This document shows positions 36,426-47,315 of a DNA stretch of 64,000 nt, piece by piece; positions within the stretch are counted from its first letter, which is position 1, and each line of letters opens with the position of its first letter. The stretch comes from Diphasiastrum complanatum. Lineage: Eukaryota > Streptophyta > Lycopodiopsida > Lycopodiales > Lycopodiaceae. The notes below the pieces were generated by a model. The model saw nothing but the letters and a program-made list of their open reading frames with translations. It did no database searches and was not told where the DNA came from. The stretch lies in NCBI GenBank assembly GCA_029204225.1, contig CM055100.1:8942713-9006712 (forward strand), given 5' to 3'. A program made the position numbers and the translations under genes.

Positions 36426-36941
36426 GCCATAGGTTGCATCTCTGGAACACTTCCAACCTATGCTCAACATATGTTAGCAAGCAAATTGCGAAGACATCCT
36501 ATTATGAGCATAGGTTGGACCAGAGCACGCGAGTGACGACCTATGCTAAGCATAGGTTACATCTCTGGTCGTCTTCTAGCCCATGCTCAGCATAGGTAAT
36601 TACTCGCGCGCTCTAGTCCAACTTATGCTCAACATAGGATGTCTTCGCAATTTGCTTGCTAACAACCTATGCACATAGGTTGGAAGAGTTCCAAAGATGC
36701 AATTTATGCTTAGCATAGGTCGAAGCATGGTTAGAATAGAGAAATATTGTCAGAATCCTATGCTGAGCATAGGATGTTACTACGGGCCCGAATACAACCT
36801 ATGCTCAGCATAGGTTAGAGGAGAGAACTGGTGCAAGCACCTATGCTGAGCATAGGTTACTCATGTTTTAAGAAGATGAATACAAACTAAATCACAAATA
36901 TTTTCTAATGCAAGAATTTAATATCCATGCTAAGCATAGAA
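36426..36941. repeat. Cluster of about eleven CCTATGCTNAGCATAGG palindromes
   Basis: Perfect or near-perfect copies centre at about 36465, 36507, 36548, 36588, 36630, 36673, 36712, 36765, 36806, 36848 and 36932, plus a half-site at 36426. Spacing is often near 40 bp. Copies at 36539-36557, 36756-36774 and 36796-36816 are perfect palindromes around a single central base. The cluster lies between two divergent genes. The arrangement resembles subterminal or promoter binding sites of DNA transposons. Confidence 0.85.
36436..36700. repeat. Large inverted repeat, about 120-bp arms
   Basis: Arms at about 36436-36555 and 36581-36700 are reverse complements with moderate divergence. They share GCATCTCTGGAAC / GTTCCAAAGATGC at the outside and TTAGCAAGCAAATTGCGAAG / its complement inside. 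Four to five of the 17-bp palindromes lie within the arms. The structure is a palindrome of palindromes centred near 36568. Confidence 0.75.
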
Positions 36942-36996
36942 CAAAGTTAAAAAATGACAATAATCTTACTGTCAAGAAATCTGTAAGCGAGAACGT

Positions 36997-39867
36997 ATGC
37001 GAATTCTTATAGAAAGTCGTGATGGTGGTCATAACGAGATCTCTGACAGCATGTGTGCTTCTGAATTCGAAAATGAGGTGAGTTATGCTTGGACTATGGT
37101 CCTTCAATAGTTTTTTTTTGAGACCCCTGCCTCACGCCTGACCTCCAGCTTGCTTCGGGACCGTTCAAACCTTTCTCATGTTCGTAAGAGACCTTCTCAA
37201 AGTGATGTTCGTTGTGTTAAATCTAAAAGGGCTATACTCGTTGAAAATTTAGAGCCTTCTGATGGTCCAGAACATCCTGAGGTTGGAGCCAGAATTCCGA
37301 GTCATGAAATTCCAACACCTTCTCAACCAGTTCAAGCACCTACTATTGTCACAGGTTCAATTTATAGACTCCAAACAAAAAGAAAAATAAAGAGAGACTT
37401 GAGATCCTCACTTGATTTAACGAATCGTCAAAAACAGTTGATTACAAAATCTGAGATTCGAAAGGTACAAAATATTATTGCAAAAGCTGAGTATCAAAGA
37501 AATTGAAGAATTAAGGTCAAATTTCTTTTTACGAAGTAAGGATGAGAGAAATTACTATTTGTGTGCAACAGTGAGGTCGGACAAAAACTCATTTTCGTAT
37601 TTTTTAAATGTTTTGGAGGTTTGTCGCAAAGCTTACAAAGCATTCCACGCAATCGGAAACTCATAGTTTCAACGAATGCATGCACGACTTCAGAAAGACC
37701 CAACATTACGGGGATCCTTACAAGGTCAAAGTGTTTTTCCATTTGCTTTAAATGCAACTGCTTGGCTAAAGCATTTCATAGATGTGCACGGAAAAAAAAA
37801 TTGCCTAATTTCTTATATTTTCACTTGCCGGATAATTTTACAAAATTAAAAATATTTTTGATGTACAAAGAGTTTGCAAAAACAAAAAATGTTCCCTATT
37901 TGAGTTACTCATATTTTCTTAGAATTTGAAAAAGAGATTTTAAACTGGTAAAGATTCTCAAAAAATCACGAATGACAGTATGCTCCACTTGCGAGTTGTT
38001 AAAGTCTACAAAACAACTTGCAAAGACCAATGATGAGAAAGGTAAATATTAATCAAATTTGTCATTTGTTTTAATACTTTCTGTTTTGAAAAAATTTAGG
38101 TTGCAGTCTTTTTGAACACCATTATGGTATGATCTTTATTCTATTAAATAAGTGAATCATTGTATTTTCAGTGGATGTTGCAAAAGCTCTTCAACTGCAC
38201 AGAGATCAACAAACAGTTGGAAGACAAAAGTTGGCCAAGCATCGAAAGAAATGTTTGGAATGTCCACACAAATATCTGGGCCTTATTGATGGCATGAATT
38301 AGAAGAAAACAATGTTGTCCCATTCTATTAGAGTGCCCAAAAATTTGAACGAGACAGATTTTATTCAGGTTCATCTCGTTGGAGCACTTGTGTTTGATGG
38401 CACTTTGGAGTCCAAGGTCTTCTTTAACTATTCGTACATAAGATAATTTGCAAATTTTGTGAAAATCTTCCAGAAATACTTTATTTGCAGCTTGACAACA
38501 CTGCTAGAGAAGATAAAAATCAAACTGTTTTGGCATACTTGTCTATGCTAGTGGAGAAAAAAAAATTCAAAAAAATAAAAATAGGATTTTTGTTGGTAGG
38601 ACATACCCACTATCAAATTGATCAAATGTTTAGTTGCTTTTCTAAGAGGTTGAGACGCAAAAAAGCATTTTCATTACTAGTGCTTCAAAGCATTGTTGAG
38701 GAATCGTATGTGCCAAAGCCAAACGTGCCATTAATCAGACACACATATGATTTTCGTGATTATGTTAAGGCATCCAACGAAACAAAGCGATGCATAGCTA
38801 ATATTAATGATATTAGCTTTCAACACCAGTTTAAAATCAAATGTAACAAATCAGGCATTATATTATTATGGGGCAAACTATTTTTAAATTCAGTTTCATG
38901 GCTACCTCTTGAAGGAGTTCGATTTTTGCTTAACATTCCATCAACTCAAATCAAGCTTGTTGTGTTATCTCCCTTGAAGTCCTTGCTAGAAGAACAAAAG
39001 GCGCAAAGAGAACATCGTGAGATTGACCCATTTGCCTCATTGAATTTTTTGGAGTCAAGTATTCAAGCAGCTTATCATTTTTTTGATGAGTTTGATCAGC
39101 ATTGGTGGATGGACTTTTTTGAGGAACAAAAAATAAGTTTCCTCAATCTCGAACATACATCAACAATTGATAAATTTCATTGGCCTCACAAATTAAGAAC
39201 ATCAACTATGACTGTCGAACCTTCAGATCTTCCTCGAGATAATGATTTCGTGCAACTTGTGCAAGGTGAGGAACATGAAATTTATGTGGGCTCAAGGAAG
39301 AATAGGCAAAGTGTAAAAGCTGCAAAAATGAAATGGCGCGGTGATTTGAATGAAATCCAAATTGGAAGCCTTGTTACACTTCTAGCTTCAGAAAACAATG
39401 AAGGACATCTATTTTGGACTGCCAAAGTACTTGGTTTTATTCAAAATAGCAATCAAACAAAAGTACTACGTGTCCATTGGTTGCGCACCACTTTAACGAA
39501 TGCTTTTTTGGGAAGGTACGAACTCGAAATGTTGCAAGTAGATCCAAAGGGCAAGAGAAAGAGATTGCCAAAAAATCAACCAAGAGTGGACGATTTGAAT
39601 CTACAGGATGTAGATGTTTTGGCATTTAATTTTGAATTAACAATGACCAATCATCTACGAAAGTCAACAATATCTATATTGAAAGAACGTCTTGGATTAC
39701 TTGAAAACAAATCATCCTCCACTCGTCATCAACAGAAAAAAGCTGATTTACAAAATTTTTTGGCAACATTAGACGCGGATTTTGAAGAAGACATGCTAGT
39801 TGACTCTGATGAAGAAGATGGGTCTTCCACTTCATCAACTGAAAATGAGAGTGTTGAAAATATGTGA
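36997..39867 (+). pseudogene. Transposase-like gene of an uncharacterised family (DUF7869-like)
   Basis: A possible first exon at 36997-37077 ends GAG|GTGAGT. The gene continues from 37123 with a basic N-terminus. Around 37600-37930 are FLNVLEVCRKAYKAFHAIGNS, MHARLQKDPTLRGS and a VPYLSYSYFLRI block, then CSTCELLK near 37986 and a donor at about 38042. The next exon, from about 38171, holds LAKHRKKC and LIDGMN followed by a stop. The last, open for 460 residues (38485-39867), has LQLDNTARED and VGHTHYQIDQMFS, with a charged C-terminal tail. The wording recalls plant and animal proteins with a DUF7869-type domain (name from memory); IDG, QLDN and HTHxxID would supply acidic residues of an RNase H-like fold. 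Stops at 37664, 37927 and 38298 and frameshifts show decay. Role in transposition is inferred. Confidence 0.6.
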
Positions 39868-40329
39868 AGTTCTGAATTGAGAGGCATCAGTGAAAATTCC
39901 TTAGAAAATGTACTTTAAAAAAAAGAATGTGCAAATATAATTTAAGTTATTAATTCAAAGACACAAATCGTTCACGAATACGAAAATGAAAACAAAAAAG
40001 AAACAGTTTCGCTTTCGCGACACTAAATAGTTTTGCCTCTGCGACATTTTTTTGGGCCAAACTTCGAATGAGGGTTTCAGGCTACCAATATGTCCGTTTG
40101 GTGTCATGTCTGTTCCTGTAGGTTCCCCTCAATGTCGCCGCCCACTGGCTGGAATACACAACATGAGAAATTGACTCCGTTGAGAAAAACATGACCGTTT
40201 GACAAAAAATTGCCAAAACTAGGCCATTTCTAGTCATGTATTGTATTCTTTTATCTATGAACGTACAATAGGCTCTCATGAGATGATCAATCCCATACCA
40301 TTAGACAATCTCGTCTCTCTTGTAGATAT
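39868..40329. other. Spacer after the transposase-like gene
   Basis: No gene recognised. It may contain the right end of the palindrome-bearing element, but no terminal inverted repeat matching 33150-33870 was found by eye. Confidence 0.35.
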
Positions 40330-41312
40330 GGGTAAGTCTAGACAAATAGATAAAAGAGCACGTAGAAGAAAAACACTGAGAGAGGAAAAACAATAGAGGG
40401 TCAAATTGTAGTGGAAACCACAGATGGAGGTCAACCTAGAGGTGATCATCGAGAAAGATTTGTATAGAGGTTTAGAAACCTAATATCATCTCGAGTTGAC
40501 CTTACAATGTCTAATGTCAAGAATTGTCCAAAAGTTGAAATTGATGCTCTAAAGCAAGGACTCGAGGTATACAACATGTGAAACAATTCATATAATGTGC
40601 ATGCTTTATTTTATTTTTTTAGATGATATGTTTAAAGCCAATATTGCCATTTTTGATGTTTTTGTATTGTCATGTGCTAGGCTTCATGCAACTGTAAATA
40701 TGTGGACAAGTATTTCAAAGACAAATTTTCACATATCTTTCGTACTTTACGACATGAGGTACTTTCTTTTATATGGTCTTTTTAATGTAGCAATGAGCAA
40801 TAATTAAATTTTCATATAAAATATAAAGTCATATTTGTACCTACAGTTCATATCGACTAATTGCATCAAACATGTGAATTTATAGATCTTTGAAACTATA
40901 GCCGATGCACATGCAAAGGGAGAAGAGCCAAGTAAGCCTCACTGGTTGTATTTCACTTATGTATGTAAATAAAAAAAATGTTTTGTAGAATTTAACTTTA
41001 TGATTGGTACATTTGGATTTCAACAGAGGATGAGAGAAAGAAACAATGCAAATCATGCAAAATTCATGAGAAGTTTGCACATGGGTCGTGCTGGCTATGT
41101 GGGGTTGAAGGCTAATATGGTATACTTTTTAAATCTCTAATTTTTATGTCAATTTTTTTGTAATATTATAAGTATGTGACTTCTTCTTCAATTTTGTCAT
41201 AGGAAAAGGAGTTAAGACGAGAACCATCAGCTAGAGAGCTTTTCATTTGTGCACATACTTTCAAAGGAAGTAAAAATCATGGAGAGCTTAATGAATTTGA
41301 AAAGAAATCCAG
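40330..41312 (+). pseudogene. Split plant transposase-like relic
   Basis: Exon-like blocks with good splice signals. They include MGKSRQIDKRARRRK near 40331, SRVDLTMSNVKNCPKVEIDALKQGLE near 40485-40566 (then GTATAC), IFETIADAHAKGEEPSKPHW at about 40888-40948, RMRERNNANHAKFMRSL...GLKANM at 41027-41119, and after an intron ending TTTTGTCATAG, EKELRREPSARELFICAHTFKGS at 41204-41272. The latter two blocks recall the C-terminal region of plant transposases linked to En/Spm-type elements. Stops occur in the first blocks. The relic is cut at about 41312 by the copia fragment. Confidence 0.45.
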
Positions 41313-42771
41313 CACGTGATGATCCTTGATCATCCTCTTGATCCATATCATCTCCTTTGTGCAATGTGTGAGAGCTTTGCACTCGGCCTCACTAGATGAC
41401 AATGAGATAGTGGCTTGTTTCTTTGACATCCATGATATAGCCCCATCACCTATGAAAATACAATGAGCACTAATGGATTTCCTATCTATTACATCTCCAA
41501 CATAGTCCGAATCTAAAAATCCAAAAAGATTAGGTGAAGATCCCTCATACAATATGCCAAAATCTCGAGTTCCAATGTTCTACCTCAAAACTCGCTTTCC
41601 TAGCTTCCAATGCTCCTCACTAGGATCTTGCATGAATTGACTCAATCTTCCAACCCAATAGCTTAGATTTGATCTAGTAATGGTTAGATAGATGAGTGAA
41701 CCAACTAGCTTCCTATAGAGAGTAATGTCCTTGAAGGATCTTTCATTACCTCTTATAGTTAGCTTTACATGAGACTCCATAGGTGTATCACTAGCTTTTG
41801 CATCTACCATATGAAATCTTTCTAGAATAGAATAAGCATACTTCTCTTGACAAATGAAAGTAAATTGAGAAGATTAATGACTTCTATTCCTAAAATGTAA
41901 TGCAAATTACCAAGATCATGCACCTCAGACTCCTTCTTAAGAGCATTCTTGATATCCTCCACATCTTGATTGTCTCCACCACTCAAGATGATATCATCTA
42001 CATAGATTAGCAAGATGGTAATATCATTTCCAGCAAATCTATAATAAAGTGAATGATCATACTCACTCATAACAAAGCCTTGAGAGAGTAAAAAAGTGTT
42101 AAGCTTAGCATAGCAGCTCCTTGGTGCTTGCATAAGGCCATACAAGCTCTTTTGTAGTAGACACATGTGATTTGGCTTTGTTGATGAAATGTAGCTCTCG
42201 AGATGCTCCATGTCTCCTCAAGATCACCATTCAAAAATGCGCTTTAAATTTCCATTTGCCATAGATCCCATCCATAAGGTGTAGCAAGTGAAATGATGAC
42301 TCGAATGCTTACCATCTTTGCCGCGGGTGCAAAGGTCTCATCATAGTCAATCCCTTGTTGTTGAGCATATCCTTTTGCCACTAACCTTGCCTTGTACTTG
42401 TTGATAGATCCATCTTGGTTTGTCTTCACCTTGAAGATCCATTTGCATTCAGTAGCTTTCTTGTCCTTAAGTAACTCCACCAATCTCCATGTTCCATTCT
42501 TCATAAGAGCTTGATACTCAAGATCCATTGCTTGGATCCACTCCTCTTCTTTCCTTGCTTGATCTACACTTGTAGGCTCATCCAAAGAGGTTAGGAAAGC
42601 AACATAATTTCCAAAAACTACTTGCTTGCTCTTTTGATCATATGTGAGCCTTGAAGGTACTTGTCTTTCCCTTGATGTTCTCCTTGGCTTTTGACTTGAT
42701 GAAGGTCCATCATCATCACCATCCAAAGTAGGATCCACCAAATCATTGATAGATCTGATCTCCTCCTTCAT
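41313..42771 (-). pseudogene. Copia RT/RNase H fragment lacking gag to integrase
   Basis: From 42771 down: the integrase tail (DDGPSSSQKPRR), LMKNGTWRLVEL, CKWIFKVK, KARLVAKGYAQQQGIDYDETFAP, then after frame breaks the palm IYVDDIILSGG (42211-41822), PMESHVKL and YWVGRLSQFMQ (41810-41580), and RNase H (LFGFLDSDYVGDVIDRKS, SSSEAECKAL) to about 41313. It is the same family as the 2141-6341 element and shows the ancestral junction where that element carries foreign sequence. The primer-binding site lies only 15 bp upstream, so gag, protease and most of integrase were deleted. Confidence 0.8.
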
Positions 42772-42785
42772 AACCTAAAACACAA

Positions 42786-42797
42786 GCTCTGATGCCA
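42786..42797 (-). promoter_or_regulatory. Primer-binding site, initiator tRNA-Met type
   Basis: TGGCATCAGAGC on the minus strand directly abuts the LTR end (CCTTCACA). The common copia PBS is TGGTATCAGAGC, so one base differs. Confidence 0.7.
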
Positions 42798-42893
42798 TGT
42801 GAAGGATTTCAGATCATTATGATTCAATCCACTTGAATGATCTTTGGTTAGAAAAAGAAATACACTACCAATCTCACCAATGTAGAAAAATGC
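42798..42893 (-). repeat. Partial LTR of the copia fragment
   Basis: TGTGAAGGATTTCAGATC and the next 80 bp match the start of the LTR at 2141. Similarity ends near 42893, so most of the LTR is lost. Confidence 0.7.
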
Positions 42894-45452
42894 TAAATCT
42901 TGTGCAAAAGGAGCCAAGCAATTAATACAAAAGGAAGAAGAGGAGCATTTATGTTGGGGGATTTGATACACAGAGATCCCAAGAGCCCAAATACAATTAT
43001 TTTACATAGGCTCATGCTCAAAAGTTAAATCAACATTCAATGCCTTAGAAGAGACTGCTGAAGGACTCAGAAAAGAGAGAAGAAGAGTAGAATGGCAAAG
43101 TGAAGCCTATAAGATGAGCAAACGTTCTGCTGAAGATTGGAGCTATTTTTGTTATGTGGTTTTTTTGTTATGAGGCTTAGATGTTTTAAAAAGTTCAAGC
43201 TTCCTTCCTTTTCACTGAATGCTGTAGGTTCTTGGTGTGATCTTCACATTGTTGAGTGTGTTCAAAGAGTGGATAATATGGCCATAATCTACTGCTGTTT
43301 TGCTATTCTCTGGTGATTTAGCTGTGGGGTTGAACTCCCTGTGATTTTAAGACTGTCATCCTTGGGTAGAATGCTGCCTCTTTCTCTGGATTTTGAGTTC
43401 CTGCTAGACTGCTCCATGTGTGTATTCTGGTTTAAGAGTAATGGTGCTTAATTCTGTGCTCTGGAATCATGGTTAGTACTCCTAGACTATTTTGATAGTT
43501 TTCTGTGTATACTGTTAGGATGGAACCTTCTAGTATTGTCAAAAGAATGCTGAGTATACTCTGTTTTTGAAGATGCCAGACTGAGTTTTACAGAATTACT
43601 CCTTCTATGCCCTATGTTTAAGACAACACAATTCATAGTTCTTTCTCCTTTGATTCACAAATGTTCTCATCAGTAGGAAGATTGTTATCATGACAAGAGG
43701 GAGAGGAACCATTTGATTGTTGAAGAAGAAATATACTAGAATGCATTCAGTATTTCACTTCCTAGTTTTGGTTGTGAGGATAGCACCACACTGACCTCTT
43801 AAATTCATGCTTCTTGATATAATGAACAAGTCTGTTAGTTTTGTGTGAAAGAGAGGCAACCGGTACACAGGCCTCCAGCGCTCTCAACCAGAACCTTAAT
43901 GAGGAAGCTTGAGAACTATGAGTTATAATGAAAGTTATGGTGAAAGCAACAAGACTAATGCAACTTTCTCGGAAGATAAGCATGAATCTGCAAACAAACC
44001 TGCTATACAAATCACACATTAGAATCTGCTGTGTGTAGATTGCCATTTGTTGAAGTTTGTGATGAAACTTTGAAGAAATCTCTACATTTTCCAAAGAATG
44101 CCAAGGAAGGACAAGAAGCTGAAGCCTCTACGAGACCAATCTGCAGTTCTTCTGTCACTGACATCTTACATCTTGCTAAAGTCCACTCAAGCTTGATCAA
44201 AACTACTTCAATTGCACAAGAAGCGTAGGTGAACCATTTGATATCAGAAGAAAAAAACAATGAGCAGAGAGTGCGAGCTGTGGGCCATGCTATTGTGAGC
44301 CAGAAGTGCGAGCTGTGGGCCATGCTACTATGAGCCATAAGTGCAAGCTGTGGGCAGCTACTATGGCCAGTAGATTGCGATCAAGGAGGCACGAGCAGTG
44401 AGTAGAAAGCAAATGAGCAGCGTGCCCCAGCTCCACGAGGTTGCACCTCTCTTCCAAAACCCTGGTATGAAGAATGAGAGCAAAGGTTAGTTCGAGAAGT
44501 GGCCTCACAAAACTATTTTTCAAACGACGGTTCACTCTTAGCATTGGTGACTAAGCCCCCTTTCCTATGGAGCGCAACTTTGGGGCAGTACTAAGGTAAG
44601 ACCCGACCTCTTTGAGATAGAAGAGCGGGTTGTCCACCATCTATGGTTGAAACACTTTACTTTGGTTAAGAGTCAATCTAGTCACCTCCACCATTGGAAC
44701 TGCCTAGCAAAATATCTAGGCCTAATGGTTGGCAAAATACCACCGCCCCTCAAACCAGACGGCGCGTATAAGTGGCACCCTACATTGCACAACAATGACT
44801 TAGAAATGATATCGTATTGCCATTTCATGCTTGTTAGTTTTTCTTGCTATGTTTATTGATCAGGTACCCCATGAACGCTCCTATGGCATTTGTCAACACT
44901 CTTACCAGTTGTACTTAGCCGAGGGTCTAACCTAGCTAGTAAGAATTATGGGAGTGCAATTACATAACTAGCCATCATATCATAGAGTATTAAAGTCATG
45001 GTCCCACTATTGACAGGAGTACACTCACTTAAAAAGACCAGATCTAATGAGGTAGAAACCAATCCCCCACAATCTAAAGGTCATACTTTAAGGAAGGATA
45101 GGTAGTATCTTGTTGGCATAGGGTGGCCCTAACTCTATAGTTCACAAAATATCATATAACAACTATCCCAATCAACCCAGCTCGTAAGTTGACACCTTCC
45201 ATTTGAGGGTAATGTCTTGGGATAAAAGGAAGTGATCTAGTATATTGGGGTTAAGCATAAGTATGGAGGGGTGTTAGAAAGATCGTAGAAATATCTATAG
45301 GATCTCCTCAGGCCAAAAGTGTATTTGAGAATTCTTATGAAAGGACATGTCACAAAGTATAGAGGAGGAAGTGTACTGAACTATCTTTTCTCTATGATGG
45401 TCTAGACTTTTGGAAATGATGAATGAAAACCAATTTCAACCCACGGTAGGCG
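42894..45452. other. Long stretch without a recognised gene
   Basis: Several broken frames, none matching a known domain. It holds a three-copy tandem repeat at 44270. The composition from 44540 to 45450 differs (more GC, shorter A/T runs) but gives no identifiable feature. Confidence 0.4.
44270..44374 (+). repeat. Tandem repeat, three copies of 35 bp
   Basis: Units beginning AGTGCGAGCTGTGGGC start at 44270, 44305 and 44340. The third is degenerate (AGTGCAAGCTGTGGGC). Confidence 0.75.
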
Positions 45453-45756
45453 TGTGAAGGATTTTAGATCATTCAAGATCCAACCATGTCCCTAACCTTT
45501 GGTTGCAAAAAGGAGCAAACCAACAATCCTGCCAATGTAAGAAAATCAGCATCTACATACAAAATGAGATGCAAACTCTAAGAGATACTGACCAAACATG
45601 AACCAAAGCATAAAATATAGTTGTTGTCCATACAATTACAGTACCCTACTATATTTCACATGTTTGGAACCAAAAATAGCAATAAATGATTATTCTACAC
45701 ATAGAATTGCAAGATAACATCATGAGAGTGCACCAATGAGTAGTAGAACCCAAAGA
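45453..45756 (-). repeat. Truncated LTR fused to captured sequence
   Basis: Starts TGTGAAGGATTTTAG like the LTRs at 2141 and 42798 and can be followed to GAGAACCATGT. There it jumps to sequence equivalent to about 3316 in the other element. Both parent sites contain ACCATGT, so a microhomology deletion removed the LTR remainder. Confidence 0.7.
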
Positions 45757-47315
45757 GAACCATGTGATATGTCTCCACCATAAAACTCCATGAATGAGCC
45801 TCCATCTCCATCTTGTCACAAGATATAATCAATACTTCATGACTTGGCCATGAATGAATGACATAATGGACTTCCAATAGCTTCATTTCCATCAGCAAAA
45901 CCAGCCAAGAATGCTAGTACAACTCCAACAATAAGATATTGCAAGACAATCTAGCTAGTTTGTCCATATCTTGACAATTTGCACACATTCACATGAAATA
46001 GCTCAAACATGAGATAGAACAAGTAAAGTAAACTTGAACAACACTTTCTTGCTGCTCCTTTGACCTTACTTGAGTCTTCATACACCTGCAAAAACAAATC
46101 GATAACATCTTTGCCAAATAACCTTCCTTTGATGCTCTTGACTAGCTCCAAATTGCCACCTTTCCTTTTGTGTTGTTGAAGCCCTTTGAGACCAACCTCT
46201 TGATCTTCCTATTGGCCATCAAAGTCATTGAAAAAACTTTATTTTCCAGATCCATTACTTGCTTTTACAGCATGAAAACCATGAGAACCAATATCCATTT
46301 GCATAGCATCATCTACACAAGAAGATTCTCCAAAACATGTGAGTAAAGCAAAGTGTGTCCTTCCACTTTCTTACCTTTCTCCAATGCCGTTGGTGGCACC
46401 ATCATAGATTAAAAGATAGATTTCAAACTTTCCATCCACATGAAGTAGAGTAGGTGAAGATGAGTATCAAACCTAATAAATTCAGCCATCTTTATTCCAT
46501 TAAAAACCTCAATAAGCTCACCAATGAGGTCTCCCTTTCCTTGAAGAAATTGCTTCTCGATTTTCTCCATGTAGCCTTCTCCAACCAACCTTTTGCCATC
46601 TCAATCATGAGTGATCAATTCACAATCATAGAATCCTTTGAGCTGATGAAGAGATGTGAAATCCATGCCTTGGATCTTCCCAAAAACCAATCTTCCATTG
46701 GTCTTTCCTTCATAAGACTCCATCTTAATGATTGCATCATAAGAAGTAGAAACCTCAAAGACATTAGAAGCCATGAAAAAAATGATTAGTACCTTCAACA
46801 TAAGGATGATTGAAGTACTCTCTTTTTTCAAACAAGAAGAACTACTCAATATTTTAGGAAATGACTCATTTGATAATGATTCTTCCTCACTATCAATCAT
46901 AATGACATCATTCAAAGTACATCCTACTTTGAACTCTTCCAATACTTCTCTTCTTCTTGACATGTGACTATCTCCCTCACCAAGTCTCTTGATAGAACCA
47001 TTTAATCTACTCTCTTTATGAAGACATGTGACTCCACTTGCTGGAAAAATGACTTTCTTGGACTCATCACAAAAGAATGTAGAAGAACTATCTCTTTCAT
47101 GAATGCACCTAGCAACATCTTTTTCCATATGATAAAATAAATCATTAGCAACAATCTTTTCCAAGGAAGAAACTTCACCACCATTGATGAAGTTATCTCT
47201 TTCCTTACCTTTTGCATGCTTGCACTTGCCATGAAGAACCATTGAAATACCATCATTATCCTCAAGACTAGCCAAGTTAGCACAAAGATGAACATCTCCA
47301 AGAATCATATTAGAT
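45757..47315 (-). other. Non-retroviral cargo of a copia derivative
   Basis: Fills the place of integrase, RT and RNase H between the protease/pre-integrase end (SNKLPFARSRSRS near 47320) and the LTR fragment. The lower part (45757-46330) matches the foreign segment at 3310-3877. The upper part contains an open frame of 235 residues (47308-46601), rich in Ser, Glu and Lys, with one hydrophobic stretch (SIILMLKVLIIFFMA). I do not recognise it. A stop follows at 46600, and the frame can be extended in the same direction as DGKRLVGEGYMEKIEKQFL. Possibly a captured host gene. Confidence 0.5.

Noticed and set aside
36426-36941. Interpretation of the palindromes as an ordinary satellite
   Set aside because: The sequence between palindromes is not repeated in tandem, and copies also occur singly in a nearby intron, so a simple satellite does not fit.
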